Shown here: one piece after another, positions 57,045 through 64,000 of the stretch
Layout of the letters: every line of letters begins with the position of its first letter
Numbering within the stretch: position 1 is the first letter of the stretch
From: Cesiribacter sp964504565
GTDB taxonomy: Bacteria > Bacteroidota > Bacteroidia > Cytophagales > Cyclobacteriaceae
Assembly (NCBI GenBank): GCA_964504565.1
Contig: CAZDEY010000016.1
Location: forward strand, 25,520 to 89,519
DNA length: 64,000 bases
Direction: 5' to 3'
Notes under the pieces: generated by a model
Seen by the model: the letters and a program-made list of their open reading frames with translations, nothing else
Database searches by the model: none
What the model was told of the DNA's origin: nothing
Program-made: the position numbers and the translations under genes

Positions 57045-57388
57045 TTATATTTTCCTTAATTTTATGTGAATGGTTTGATTCGGTTTTAAGCAGAACATAG
57101 GCTGAGTTTTCGGCCTTCAAGTTTCAATAGAAAGTGAGCCTTTCCAATTTTTAATTAACCTTCAAAATCAGCCGGTTCTTCGTCAACTTAAGCTCCCAAG
57201 CTACCGCCCGAAACTTCCGATAATAAAATACCGCAGTTGGTGTATCTTAAAGTGTTCATAAATTAGAGCTGGCGGTTAATCCTTTAGTAACTGAGTAAGT
57301 CATAAAAAAAATAGCCGAAGCCAGATGCTACAGCTATTTTCTGTTTATACAGGTTCAACCAATAGAACTTTGTACTAATAAAATGCAT
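57045..57388. other. intergenic region with an aldehyde dehydrogenase terminator
   Basis: About 340 bases without a gene. It holds the hairpin at 57308-57340 and otherwise nothing I can name. Confidence 0.5.
57308..57340 (-). terminator. possible terminator of the aldehyde dehydrogenase gene
   Basis: AAAATAGC (57308-57315) pairs with GCTATTTT (57333-57340) around a 17-base loop, about 50 bases beyond the stop on the minus strand. Confidence 0.5.
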
Positions 57389-58843
57389 TTAAACCGGATA
57401 GTTGCGAGCTTGGTGCTGTACGGTAATCCACTGTACGGTAGTAAATTCTTCCAGCACAAAATTACCGCCAAAACGGCCAATACCCGAGGCTTTCTCCCCT
57501 CCAAAGGCTGCATTCGCTTCATCGTTTACGGTCTGGTCGTTTAAGTGTACCATTCCGGTTTTTATCTGCCGGGCTAAATGTAATGCCCGTTCGGTATCTT
57601 GGCTGAAAACGGCACCGCTTAGGCCATACTGGGTGCTGTTAGCTATATCGATAGCTTGTTCATCGCTACTAAATTTTAGTATAGGGGCTACCGGGCCAAA
57701 TATTTCGTTTTTAGCCAGCGGCATATCGGCAGTTACCCCGGTAAGCACAATCGGTTCTACCTTATTTCCCTCAATTTTACCCTCTAGAACTACCTTTGCT
57801 CCAGCCTTAACAGTAGCTTCCAGGTCTTTTTTAATTTTTTCGGCTTGGCTTTCATCAATCAGTGGCCCAATCATTACCTCTTTATCCTGCGGGTTACCAA
57901 CCTTTAGTTTTTTGGCGTGCGCTAAAAATTTATCAACAAAGGCATCGTGTACTTTTTCGTGTACCAAAATTTTGTTTATCGCTATACAAATTTGACCCTG
58001 ATGTAGAAACTTACCAAAGGTAGCAGCAGCGGCAGCTTGTTCTAAATCAGCATCTTCCAGTACAATAAATACGTTGTTGCCGCCAAGTTCCAGCGAGGTT
58101 TTTTTCAGGTGCTTGCCGGCCAGTTCGCCAATACCCCGACCCACTTCGGTAGAACCGGTAAAGCTAATTAACCGCGGCGTAGGGTGGGTTACAAAGTCAT
58201 CGCCAATTTCGGAACCTTTGCCAACCACAACGTTTAGTACCCCCTTCGGCAAACCGGCTTCTTCAAAAATTTTAGCCTGTAGGGTTGCGCCGGCCACCGG
58301 CGTGGAGGTAGCCGGTTTTAGCACTACCGTATTACCGGTAGCCAAAGCCGGAGCCACTGAGCGCATGCTCAGGTGAAAAGGAAAATTCCAGGGACTTATA
58401 ATTCCTACCACACCCAATGCTTTGCGGTAAATACGACTTTCCTTTCCGTTGGTAGTTGAGGGTACAATTAGGCCGTGCATGCGAGTAGGAAATGAGGAAG
58501 CCTCGCGAACAATTTCGTACGCATTTTTTACTTCGGCCCGGGCTTTGGCCTGCGTGCTACCACCCTCTTTAACTAACCACTCAATAATTTCTTCCGTGCG
58601 CTCTTTTATAATTGCCGCAGCTTTTTCCAGAATATCGCGGCGCTTTAGGGGGTTCAAAGCCTCCCAGGCGGGCTGGGCATCTTCGGCAGCCTTATAAGCA
58701 TCATCAAGGTCGGCTTTGGTTGCCGATTTAAAGGTTAGTAGTTCTTCCTTGTTATAAGGATTGGTAACCGAAATATCATCGCCCTGGCCATTGGTCCACT
58801 GGCCGTTAATATAGTTCTTGTTCAGGTTGTTATAAGCAGTCAT
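57389..58843 (-). CDS. aldehyde dehydrogenase family protein
   Basis: A 484-residue NAD(P)-dependent aldehyde dehydrogenase. The conserved parts are IISPWNFPFHLSMRSVAPAL (oxyanion Asn), the cofactor site FTGSTEVGRGIG, the general base Glu in LELGGNN (about 255), the nucleophile Cys in GQICIA (about 288) and EIFGPVAPIL. The set is complete. It resembles benzaldehyde/vanillin-type dehydrogenases, but the substrate cannot be fixed. It is monocistronic. Confidence 0.92.
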   Translation of the reverse strand: MTAYNNLNKNYINGQWTNGQGDDISVTNPYNKEELLTFKSATKADLDDAYKAAEDAQPAWEALNPLKRRDILEKAAAIIKERTEEIIEWLVKEGGSTQAKARAEVKNAYEIVREASSFPTRMHGLIVPSTTNGKESRIYRKALGVVGIISPWNFPFHLSMRSVAPALATGNTVVLKPATSTPVAGATLQAKIFEEAGLPKGVLNVVVGKGSEIGDDFVTHPTPRLISFTGSTEVGRGIGELAGKHLKKTSLELGGNNVFIVLEDADLEQAAAAATFGKFLHQGQICIAINKILVHEKVHDAFVDKFLAHAKKLKVGNPQDKEVMIGPLIDESQAEKIKKDLEATVKAGAKVVLEGKIEGNKVEPIVLTGVTADMPLAKNEIFGPVAPILKFSSDEQAIDIANSTQYGLSGAVFSQDTERALHLARQIKTGMVHLNDQTVNDEANAAFGGEKASGIGRFGGNFVLEEFTTVQWITVQHQARNYPV

Positions 58844-59191
58844 GCAGTTTTGGTTTAACGTGATACTGGTACTACAAACCCCATGGCTTTTAGTTTTAAT
58901 GTTTAACCATTATTTAGCCAGAAATAACAGGCTGAGCTACACTGCAGAAATAACAAGCCTATCCGACTCCGTAGAAAACTCTGTATTACTAAGATAATTT
59001 TATCTTGAAAGTTTAGTTAAACGCATTAGCGTATAAATAAGAAAACATACCTAATCCTATGTAGTACAACTAGACATTTTGTAATATCTATTTGGATATT
59101 TATGCAGCATATGAGCCAAGTTGGAATATTGCATACCTTATACTAAATACTTAAATCTACTACCTTAGCCTAACGAAGTTAATTTTGGGGA
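58844..59191. other. intergenic region between divergent genes
   Basis: 348 AT-rich bases upstream of both the aldehyde dehydrogenase and the hydrolase. It should contain both promoters. I find no full TTTG-N19-TAnnTTTG match and no repeat. Confidence 0.45.
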
Positions 59192-60025
59192 ATGACCACT
59201 AGATTAGATTTTTCAATTGAACACGACAGCTTATTTTTAAGCGGTAGCCGCTTTGGTAATGGTTCCCGACACCTACTGGCTTTTCACGGATTTGGGCAGG
59301 ATAGCTGGGCTATGCGGCCGCTGGAGAATGCCCTGGTTGATACCACGGTTTGGAGTTTTAATTTGCCCTTTCACGGCGAAAGCACCTACCGTAATCAGCC
59401 GGAACCTATATCAAACGATCTATGGAAAGCGGCTATGCAGAAATTTCTTAAACAAAATGGTATAGAATGTTTTAGTTTGGCCGGCTATAGTATGGGCGGC
59501 AAATTTGCGCTGAGCACATTAGCCTCATTTCCTGATAAGGTAGAAAATATGTATTTAATGGCGCCGGATGGTATAAAAACTTCTTTCTGGTATAGTATGA
59601 GCACCTACCCCCAATGGGCCAGAAACTACTTTCAGCGCCTAATTGAGCAACCCGAACCTTTTTTTAAACTGGCCGGCACCTTAAACCGCTATAAACTTAT
59701 GGATTCCGGGATACTAAAATTTGCCGAGTGGCATATGCATACTCCGGAAAAGCGCCGTAAGGTGTACAATAGCTGGACGAGCTCCAGCGAATTAAAATTT
59801 TCTATGCGCCGAATTGCCAAACTACTGCTCGATAACGATATAAAGCTTCACCTCTATTTAGGCGAACACGATAAGCTAATGACCGCTAAGGGGATGTCGC
59901 GCCTGCTGAAGCATTTGCCTAAACCAGCCTACTGCCTCCACATACTGCCAACCGGCCATACCGGCCTTATCCGGGCTGCTGCCCAAAGCCTACGCCAGCA
60001 TGAAGGTACTGATAGCATCGGATAA
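59192..60025 (+). CDS. alpha/beta hydrolase
   Basis: A 277-residue cytoplasmic protein with the alpha/beta hydrolase order: oxyanion HGFGQDSW (about 30-37), nucleophile Ser in AGYSMGGKFA (about 101), acid Asp in YLGEHDKLM (about 227) and His in PTGHTGLI (about 252). A lid of helices lies around 130-190. The substrate is not predictable. The start ATG at 59192 gives an N terminus typical for the fold. Its last 26 bases overlap the glycerate kinase gene, so the two form an operon. Confidence 0.85.
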   Translation: MTTRLDFSIEHDSLFLSGSRFGNGSRHLLAFHGFGQDSWAMRPLENALVDTTVWSFNLPFHGESTYRNQPEPISNDLWKAAMQKFLKQNGIECFSLAGYSMGGKFALSTLASFPDKVENMYLMAPDGIKTSFWYSMSTYPQWARNYFQRLIEQPEPFFKLAGTLNRYKLMDSGILKFAEWHMHTPEKRRKVYNSWTSSSELKFSMRRIAKLLLDNDIKLHLYLGEHDKLMTAKGMSRLLKHLPKPAYCLHILPTGHTGLIRAAAQSLRQHEGTDSIG

Positions 60026-61085
60026 ATTTAAAGATTCATTAACTGCTCCGCAGGCCTGCGATGCAATTGCAAAAGGCATTCTACTAGCGCGACCGCATGC
60101 TCGCATAACTATTATACCGGTAAGCGATGGTGGCGATGGCTTTGCCCAACTTATGACCGAGCACGCGGGCGGCGAGTGGCGCACTACTGAGCTTAACGGG
60201 CCGCTACAGGAGCCCAATACCGCCGGTTGGGGCTGGCATGCATCGCTACTGCACGCCTGGGCCGACTGTGCCGAGGTTATAGGATTGGCTAAGCTTAAAC
60301 CTGAACGTAGAAACCCGCTGTATACCACCACCTACGGCTTAGGCCAACTTCTGGGAATTATAAACAGGCAAGGTGCAAGGCATACAACCCTGGGCTTAGG
60401 CGGCAGCAGTACGCACGATGGAGGCTGCGGCCTGGCAGCTGCTTTGGGCTACCGGTTTCTGGATAAACAAGGCAAAAGTTTCATACCCACCGGCGCTAGC
60501 CTAATAAAAATTTCCGCAATTATTCCGCCTAAAAACCGGGCTCAACTAGCTACAATTACCGCCTGTGCCGATACTACCATACCTTTTTTAGGTGTGAACG
60601 GTGCCGCCTATACGTACGCCCGCCAGAAGGGTGCGGCGGCTGATCAATTACCGCTATTAGAAGAAGGCTCAGAACATCTTTTCAATATGGTTAATCAGCA
60701 GTTAAAAACCACACCCGATTTTGCCGGTGCCGGGGCGGCCGGTGGCTTGGGCTTCGGGTTAAAAGCTTTCTGCGGGGCCAAAATAAAGCCCGGGGCCGAT
60801 TTAGTTAGCAAGCTACTTCGCTTAGAAGAAAAAATCCAGCAGGCCGATTTGGTAGTTACCGGAGAAGGCCGCTTTGATAGCAGCAGTTACCAGGGTAAAA
60901 TTACTGGCGAAATTCTGAAGCTTTGCCAAAAACACAACAAAACGGCTAAAGTATTCTGCGGAAGCTCCCAAATTGCCGACACGACGGCGGTTGAGGTTAT
61001 TCAAATTTCACTTGCCGAACAGAGCCTACAAGATAATCTGGCCCAGGCTAAAGGTTTACTTATTCAGGCCGCGGCCGGTATATAG
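60000..61085 (+). CDS. glycerate kinase (GlxK/GarK type)
   Basis: A 361-residue type I glycerate kinase: MKVLIASDKFKDSLTAPQAC at the N terminus, VSDGGDGFAQLM, GLGGSSTHDGGCGLAAALGY (phosphate-binding glycine-rich loop), GAGAAGGLGFGL and VVTGEGRFDSSSYQGK. It phosphorylates D-glycerate, linking glyoxylate or serine breakdown to glycolysis. No partner enzyme is adjacent. The coding start overlaps the hydrolase gene. A strong terminator follows. Confidence 0.92.
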   Translation: MKVLIASDKFKDSLTAPQACDAIAKGILLARPHARITIIPVSDGGDGFAQLMTEHAGGEWRTTELNGPLQEPNTAGWGWHASLLHAWADCAEVIGLAKLKPERRNPLYTTTYGLGQLLGIINRQGARHTTLGLGGSSTHDGGCGLAAALGYRFLDKQGKSFIPTGASLIKISAIIPPKNRAQLATITACADTTIPFLGVNGAAYTYARQKGAAADQLPLLEEGSEHLFNMVNQQLKTTPDFAGAGAAGGLGFGLKAFCGAKIKPGADLVSKLLRLEEKIQQADLVVTGEGRFDSSSYQGKITGEILKLCQKHNKTAKVFCGSSQIADTTAVEVIQISLAEQSLQDNLAQAKGLLIQAAAGI

Positions 61086-61086
61086 A

Positions 61087-61110
61087 AAAAGCCTCCGGTC
61101 GGAGGCTTTT
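61087..61110 (+). terminator. terminator of the hydrolase-glycerate kinase operon
   Basis: 10-base perfect arms AAAAGCCTCC/GGAGGCTTTT with loop GGTC, directly after the stop. Confidence 0.9.
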
Positions 61111-61130
61111 ACACTGAGAATTTTGGAGTG

Positions 61131-61751
61131 TTAAATTTCCCCAAATATTACTAGTAGTGAATAAATTAGACCTGGTAGGTAAAATAACAACGTCAATAAT
61201 AAACTTATCCAAAAGCGGTTATTAATCTCGCCTTCGTACAAATAAACACCTAAAGGCGGTAGCAGAATTGTTACAATCACTAGTAAAACCGGGTCAACAT
61301 TGGAAGCCCCGGAGCCTGGCGGGGGTGGGCTCGCTTTATAAGCCTGCAATTTATCAGCCATTTGCTGCTTTAGGGCGGCTTTCTCCTGGCTATCCATATT
61401 TTTAAGCTTGGCTCTAAGTTCTTTTATAATTTGCTTCTGCTCTCGCCGGCTAAGTTCCTTAGGATAGCGGTTGTCTTTTACTGCTGAATTAAAAAGAACA
61501 GCTTCATTGGCGGTAGCCGGGGCTACGGCATCCGTAAAAGTTTGTTCGGCTCCGGCCGCAGTAGCCCGGGTGCTTACTAAGTTTGAGGGTTCACTTATCT
61601 GCGCTTCCGAGGCTAATTCCGGGTGCTCATACGATGCGGACTCAGGGCTTGAAGGAGCGAAATGTGCCCCGTATTTTGGAGCACACGAGCTGGCCAGAAT
61701 TACCATAGCTCCAACTGCCCATTTTAATGAGGAGGGTAAAAAATTCTTCAT
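61131..61751 (-). CDS. lipoprotein with C-terminal Pmp3/YqaE domain
   Basis: A 206-residue protein with a lipoprotein signal (MVILASSCAP, Cys about 23). A long, probably disordered and alpha-helical basic region follows (about 95-140, SRREQKQIIKELRAKLKNMD, MADKLQAYKA). The C-terminal Pmp3/YqaE module has two helices (DPVLLVIVTILLPPLGVYLY and WISLLLTLLFYLPGLIYSLL). Pmp3 proteins are normally about 50 residues and affect membrane potential. The fusion to a lipoprotein head is a Bacteroidota arrangement. Function is unknown. Convergent with glycerate kinase. Confidence 0.8.
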   Translation of the reverse strand: MKNFLPSSLKWAVGAMVILASSCAPKYGAHFAPSSPESASYEHPELASEAQISEPSNLVSTRATAAGAEQTFTDAVAPATANEAVLFNSAVKDNRYPKELSRREQKQIIKELRAKLKNMDSQEKAALKQQMADKLQAYKASPPPPGSGASNVDPVLLVIVTILLPPLGVYLYEGEINNRFWISLLLTLLFYLPGLIYSLLVIFGEI

Positions 61752-61881
61752 ACTAAAATTAAAAAAGATTTAAACAGCTAACGACGCTTACGCAAAAAGG
61801 TTGAAGACAGTCATGGCAAAGGCCTAAATTATTATAGTTTTGTGTACGGAAATTATAACTACCAATTACGCCAAATCCGCC

Positions 61882-64000
61882 ATGCAGGAAATTGCCACTC
61901 TAGAAACCGCCCGCCAGCTAGGTCTGCTGGAAGAAGAATTTGAAAAAATTAAAGAAATTCTAGGCCGCACGCCTAACTTCAACGAATTGAGTATTTACTC
62001 CGTTATGTGGAGCGAGCACTGTAGTTATAAAAATTCTATAGTTTGGCTTAAACAACTTCCGAAAGACTCGCCCCGAATGCTGGCCAAGGCCGGCGAAGAA
62101 AATGCCGGTCTGGTGGATATTGGCGATGGACTGGCTTGCTGCTTCAAGATAGAAAGCCATAACCACCCCTCGGCCCTGGAACCGTATCAGGGTGCGGCAA
62201 CCGGCGTTGGGGGCATTAACCGCGATATATTTACAATGGGTGCCCGCCCGGTGGCCCAGCTTAACTCCCTACGCTTTGGCGACCCTACCCTGGCCCGTAC
62301 TAAGTGGCTGGTAAAGGGTGTAGTTAAGGGTATTGGCGACTACGGCAACGCCTTTGGTATACCTACCGTGGGCGGCGAGGTTATGTTCGATGAATCATTC
62401 AACGTAAACCCCCTGGTAAATGCCTTTTCGGCCGGCATTCTGGAAACCGACAAGGTGGCCCGGGCTATTGCCGAAGGCGTAGGCAACCCGGTATTTATTG
62501 TAGGCTCGGCTACGGGTAAAGATGGTATCCACGGGGCGGCCTTTGCCTCTAAAGATATAACCGAAGAATCGGCCAAAGACCTACCCGCCGTACAGGTGGG
62601 CGACCCATTCCAGGAAAAATTACTATTGGAAGCTACCTTAGAAGTTATAGCTAGCGGCAAAGTAGTGGGTATTCAGGATATGGGCGCGGCCGGAATTATT
62701 TGTTCTACCTCAGAAATGAGTGCTAAGAGCGGTGCCGGTATGGAAATCGACTTGGATAAAGTGCCCACCCGTCAGGATAATATGCTGCCTTGGGAGATAC
62801 TGCTTTCTGAAAGCCAGGAGCGTATGCTGGTGGTGGTACACAAGGGCAGCGAGGCCGAGATTAAGCGAATTTTTGATAAGTGGGACCTGAATTGCGAGCA
62901 AATAGGCGTGGTTACCGATACCGGCATCCTAAATTTTCACCAGCACGGCGAATTAGTAGCCACCGTACCGGCCGAAAGCCTGGTATTGGGCGGCGGCGCC
63001 CCGGTCTACCACCGAGAATATAAAGAACCGGACTACTACCGGGAGTATAAAAAATTCAGCATCGACCAAATTACCGAACCGGCTGACTTAAAGGATGTAG
63101 CCAAACACCTGNNNNNNNNNNGCCACCCCAATATTGCCAGCAAAAAGTGGGTTAGCGAGCAGTACGATAGCATGGTTGGCACTAATACCACCACTACCAA
63201 CGAACCTTCGGATGCCGGAGTGGTACGCATTAAAGGCACCAATAAAGGCTTGGCGGTGGTAGTAGATTGTAACAGCCGCTACGTAAACGCCGACCCCGAG
63301 CAGGGTTGCGCCATGGCCGTAGCCGAAGCGGCGCGAAACTTGGTTTGTACCGGGGCCGAGCCGGTTGCTATTACCAACTGCCTTAACTTCGGTAACCCCT
63401 ACGTACCGGAAGTTTACTGGCAATTTGTGAGTGCTATCAAAGGCATGAAAACCGCCTGTGAGGCGTTCAGCACGCCGGTAACCGGGGGTAATGTAAGCTT
63501 CTATAACCAAAGTAGCGACGAGGGGCCGGTATTCCCTACGCCAACTATAGGTATGCTGGGCCTTATGGAAAACGTAGGCCAAAAAATGACCTTGGATTTT
63601 AAGAACGAAGGGGATTCAATTTATTTGGTAGGTGCAGCTAAGAATGATATCAACAGCTCGCAGTACCTGGCCAGTTACCACAAAACTAAAGCCTCGCCCG
63701 CCCCGACGTTTGAATTGGCCGACGAAGTAAAACTACAGCACGGTATAGCCCACCTGATAAAAGAACGGATAATTGAATCAGCGCACGATGTAAGCGACGG
63801 TGGTTTATTTGTAACCCTGGCGGAAAGTAGCTTCCCGCGCAGTTTGGGCTTTGACGTAAAGTCAGATGGCAAATTCAGGAAAGATGCCTACTGGTTTGGC
63901 GAGGCGGCCAGCCGGGTGGTGGTAAGCGTAAGCCAGGCTAATAAACCAAATCTGGAAAGAGCCCTACACGAGCAGCAAGTACCGTTTACCGAACTGGGAG
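61882..64000 (+). CDS. purL: phosphoribosylformylglycinamidine synthase subunit PurL (partial)
   Basis: It is open from the ATG at 61882 to the window edge (706 codons), with a 10-N gap at 63112-63121 that keeps the frame. Near the start: GLLEEEFEKIKEILGRTPNF, then SVMWSEHCSYKNS, the PurL signature. Then GVGGINRDIFTMGARPVAQL, the ATP/Mg segment DMGAAGIICSTSEMSA and in the second half NCLNFGNPYVPEVYWQF and TGGNVSFYNQ. PurL makes FGAM from FGAR, ATP and ammonia (with PurQ and PurS) in purine synthesis. About 30-40 C-terminal residues are likely cut off. A box TAGTTTTG at 61835-61842 may be its -7 element. Confidence 0.93.
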   Translation, partial: MQEIATLETARQLGLLEEEFEKIKEILGRTPNFNELSIYSVMWSEHCSYKNSIVWLKQLPKDSPRMLAKAGEENAGLVDIGDGLACCFKIESHNHPSALEPYQGAATGVGGINRDIFTMGARPVAQLNSLRFGDPTLARTKWLVKGVVKGIGDYGNAFGIPTVGGEVMFDESFNVNPLVNAFSAGILETDKVARAIAEGVGNPVFIVGSATGKDGIHGAAFASKDITEESAKDLPAVQVGDPFQEKLLLEATLEVIASGKVVGIQDMGAAGIICSTSEMSAKSGAGMEIDLDKVPTRQDNMLPWEILLSESQERMLVVVHKGSEAEIKRIFDKWDLNCEQIGVVTDTGILNFHQHGELVATVPAESLVLGGGAPVYHREYKEPDYYREYKKFSIDQITEPADLKDVAKHLXXXXHPNIASKKWVSEQYDSMVGTNTTTTNEPSDAGVVRIKGTNKGLAVVVDCNSRYVNADPEQGCAMAVAEAARNLVCTGAEPVAITNCLNFGNPYVPEVYWQFVSAIKGMKTACEAFSTPVTGGNVSFYNQSSDEGPVFPTPTIGMLGLMENVGQKMTLDFKNEGDSIYLVGAAKNDINSSQYLASYHKTKASPAPTFELADEVKLQHGIAHLIKERIIESAHDVSDGGLFVTLAESSFPRSLGFDVKSDGKFRKDAYWFGEAASRVVVSVSQANKPNLERALHEQQVPFTELG
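63112..63121. other. assembly gap inside purL
   Basis: Ten N bases. The frame before (410 codons to 63111) and after (HPNIASKKW) agrees with exactly this length, so the gap size is plausible. Confidence 0.9.

Overview
The window looks like a draft contig of a Bacteroidota bacterium, most likely order Cytophagales. The evidence is family content (alpha-oxoamine synthase, DUF1015, Bat aerotolerance genes, SusB-type GH97, GH31 with a C-terminal surface-sorting-like domain, YwqK repeat proteins, the histone H1-like 61-residue protein) and promoters of the Bacteroidota type TTTG-N19-TAnnTTTG. Two runs of N (37415-37465 and 63112-63121) show it is an assembly with gaps.

Layout. 1-11.6 kb: core genes (dapA 3' end, histone-like protein, alpha-oxoamine synthase, accC, DUF1015, Maf, a YwqK protein, a two-gene outer-membrane unit whose second member carries a DNA-binding HhH domain, and a YcgG/GntA + DUF1989 pair). 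11.6-13.1 kb: a short, AT-rich, decayed cassette array. 13.1-19.6 kb: AraC regulator, CPBP protease, phosphoesterase, M24 peptidase, GH97. 19.7-24.1 kb: a second AT-rich cassette array with five to seven one-gene cassettes. 24.1-37.4 kb: VOC protein, lipoproteins, dCMP deaminase, DUF2911, sorbosone-type dehydrogenase, a self-contained winged-helix regulator operon, tRNA-Arg, a second YwqK protein, thiolase, and a bat operon interrupted by an extra gene. 37.4-44.5 kb: scaffold gap, tRNA-Ser and tRNA-Pro, small membrane proteins, an integron-type tyrosine recombinase with a cassette whose attC-like site is split by an IS110 element, then a frameshifted thioredoxin and a frameshifted oxidoreductase. 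44.5-64 kb: GH31, phosphoesterase, a TetR-TolC-adaptor-RND efflux operon, aldehyde dehydrogenase, hydrolase + glycerate kinase, a Pmp3-domain lipoprotein and purL (runs off the end).

Most notable system. Three loci (11.65, 19.75, 40.27 kb) start with the same kind of junction (RGATGTT). The last lies directly behind a tyrosine recombinase gene, and the second lies behind what looks like a ghost of the 3' end of such a gene. Within these loci, single small genes are separated by foldable 60-190 bp spacers, and in four cassettes the first 6-10 bases (GTT...) are the reverse complement of bases just after the stop codon (...AAC). That is the R'/R'' complementarity expected of integron cassettes. 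The window therefore appears to hold an integron-like cassette capture system with one recombinase locus and two integrase-less arrays. Its cassettes mostly encode lipoproteins, secreted or membrane proteins of unknown function.
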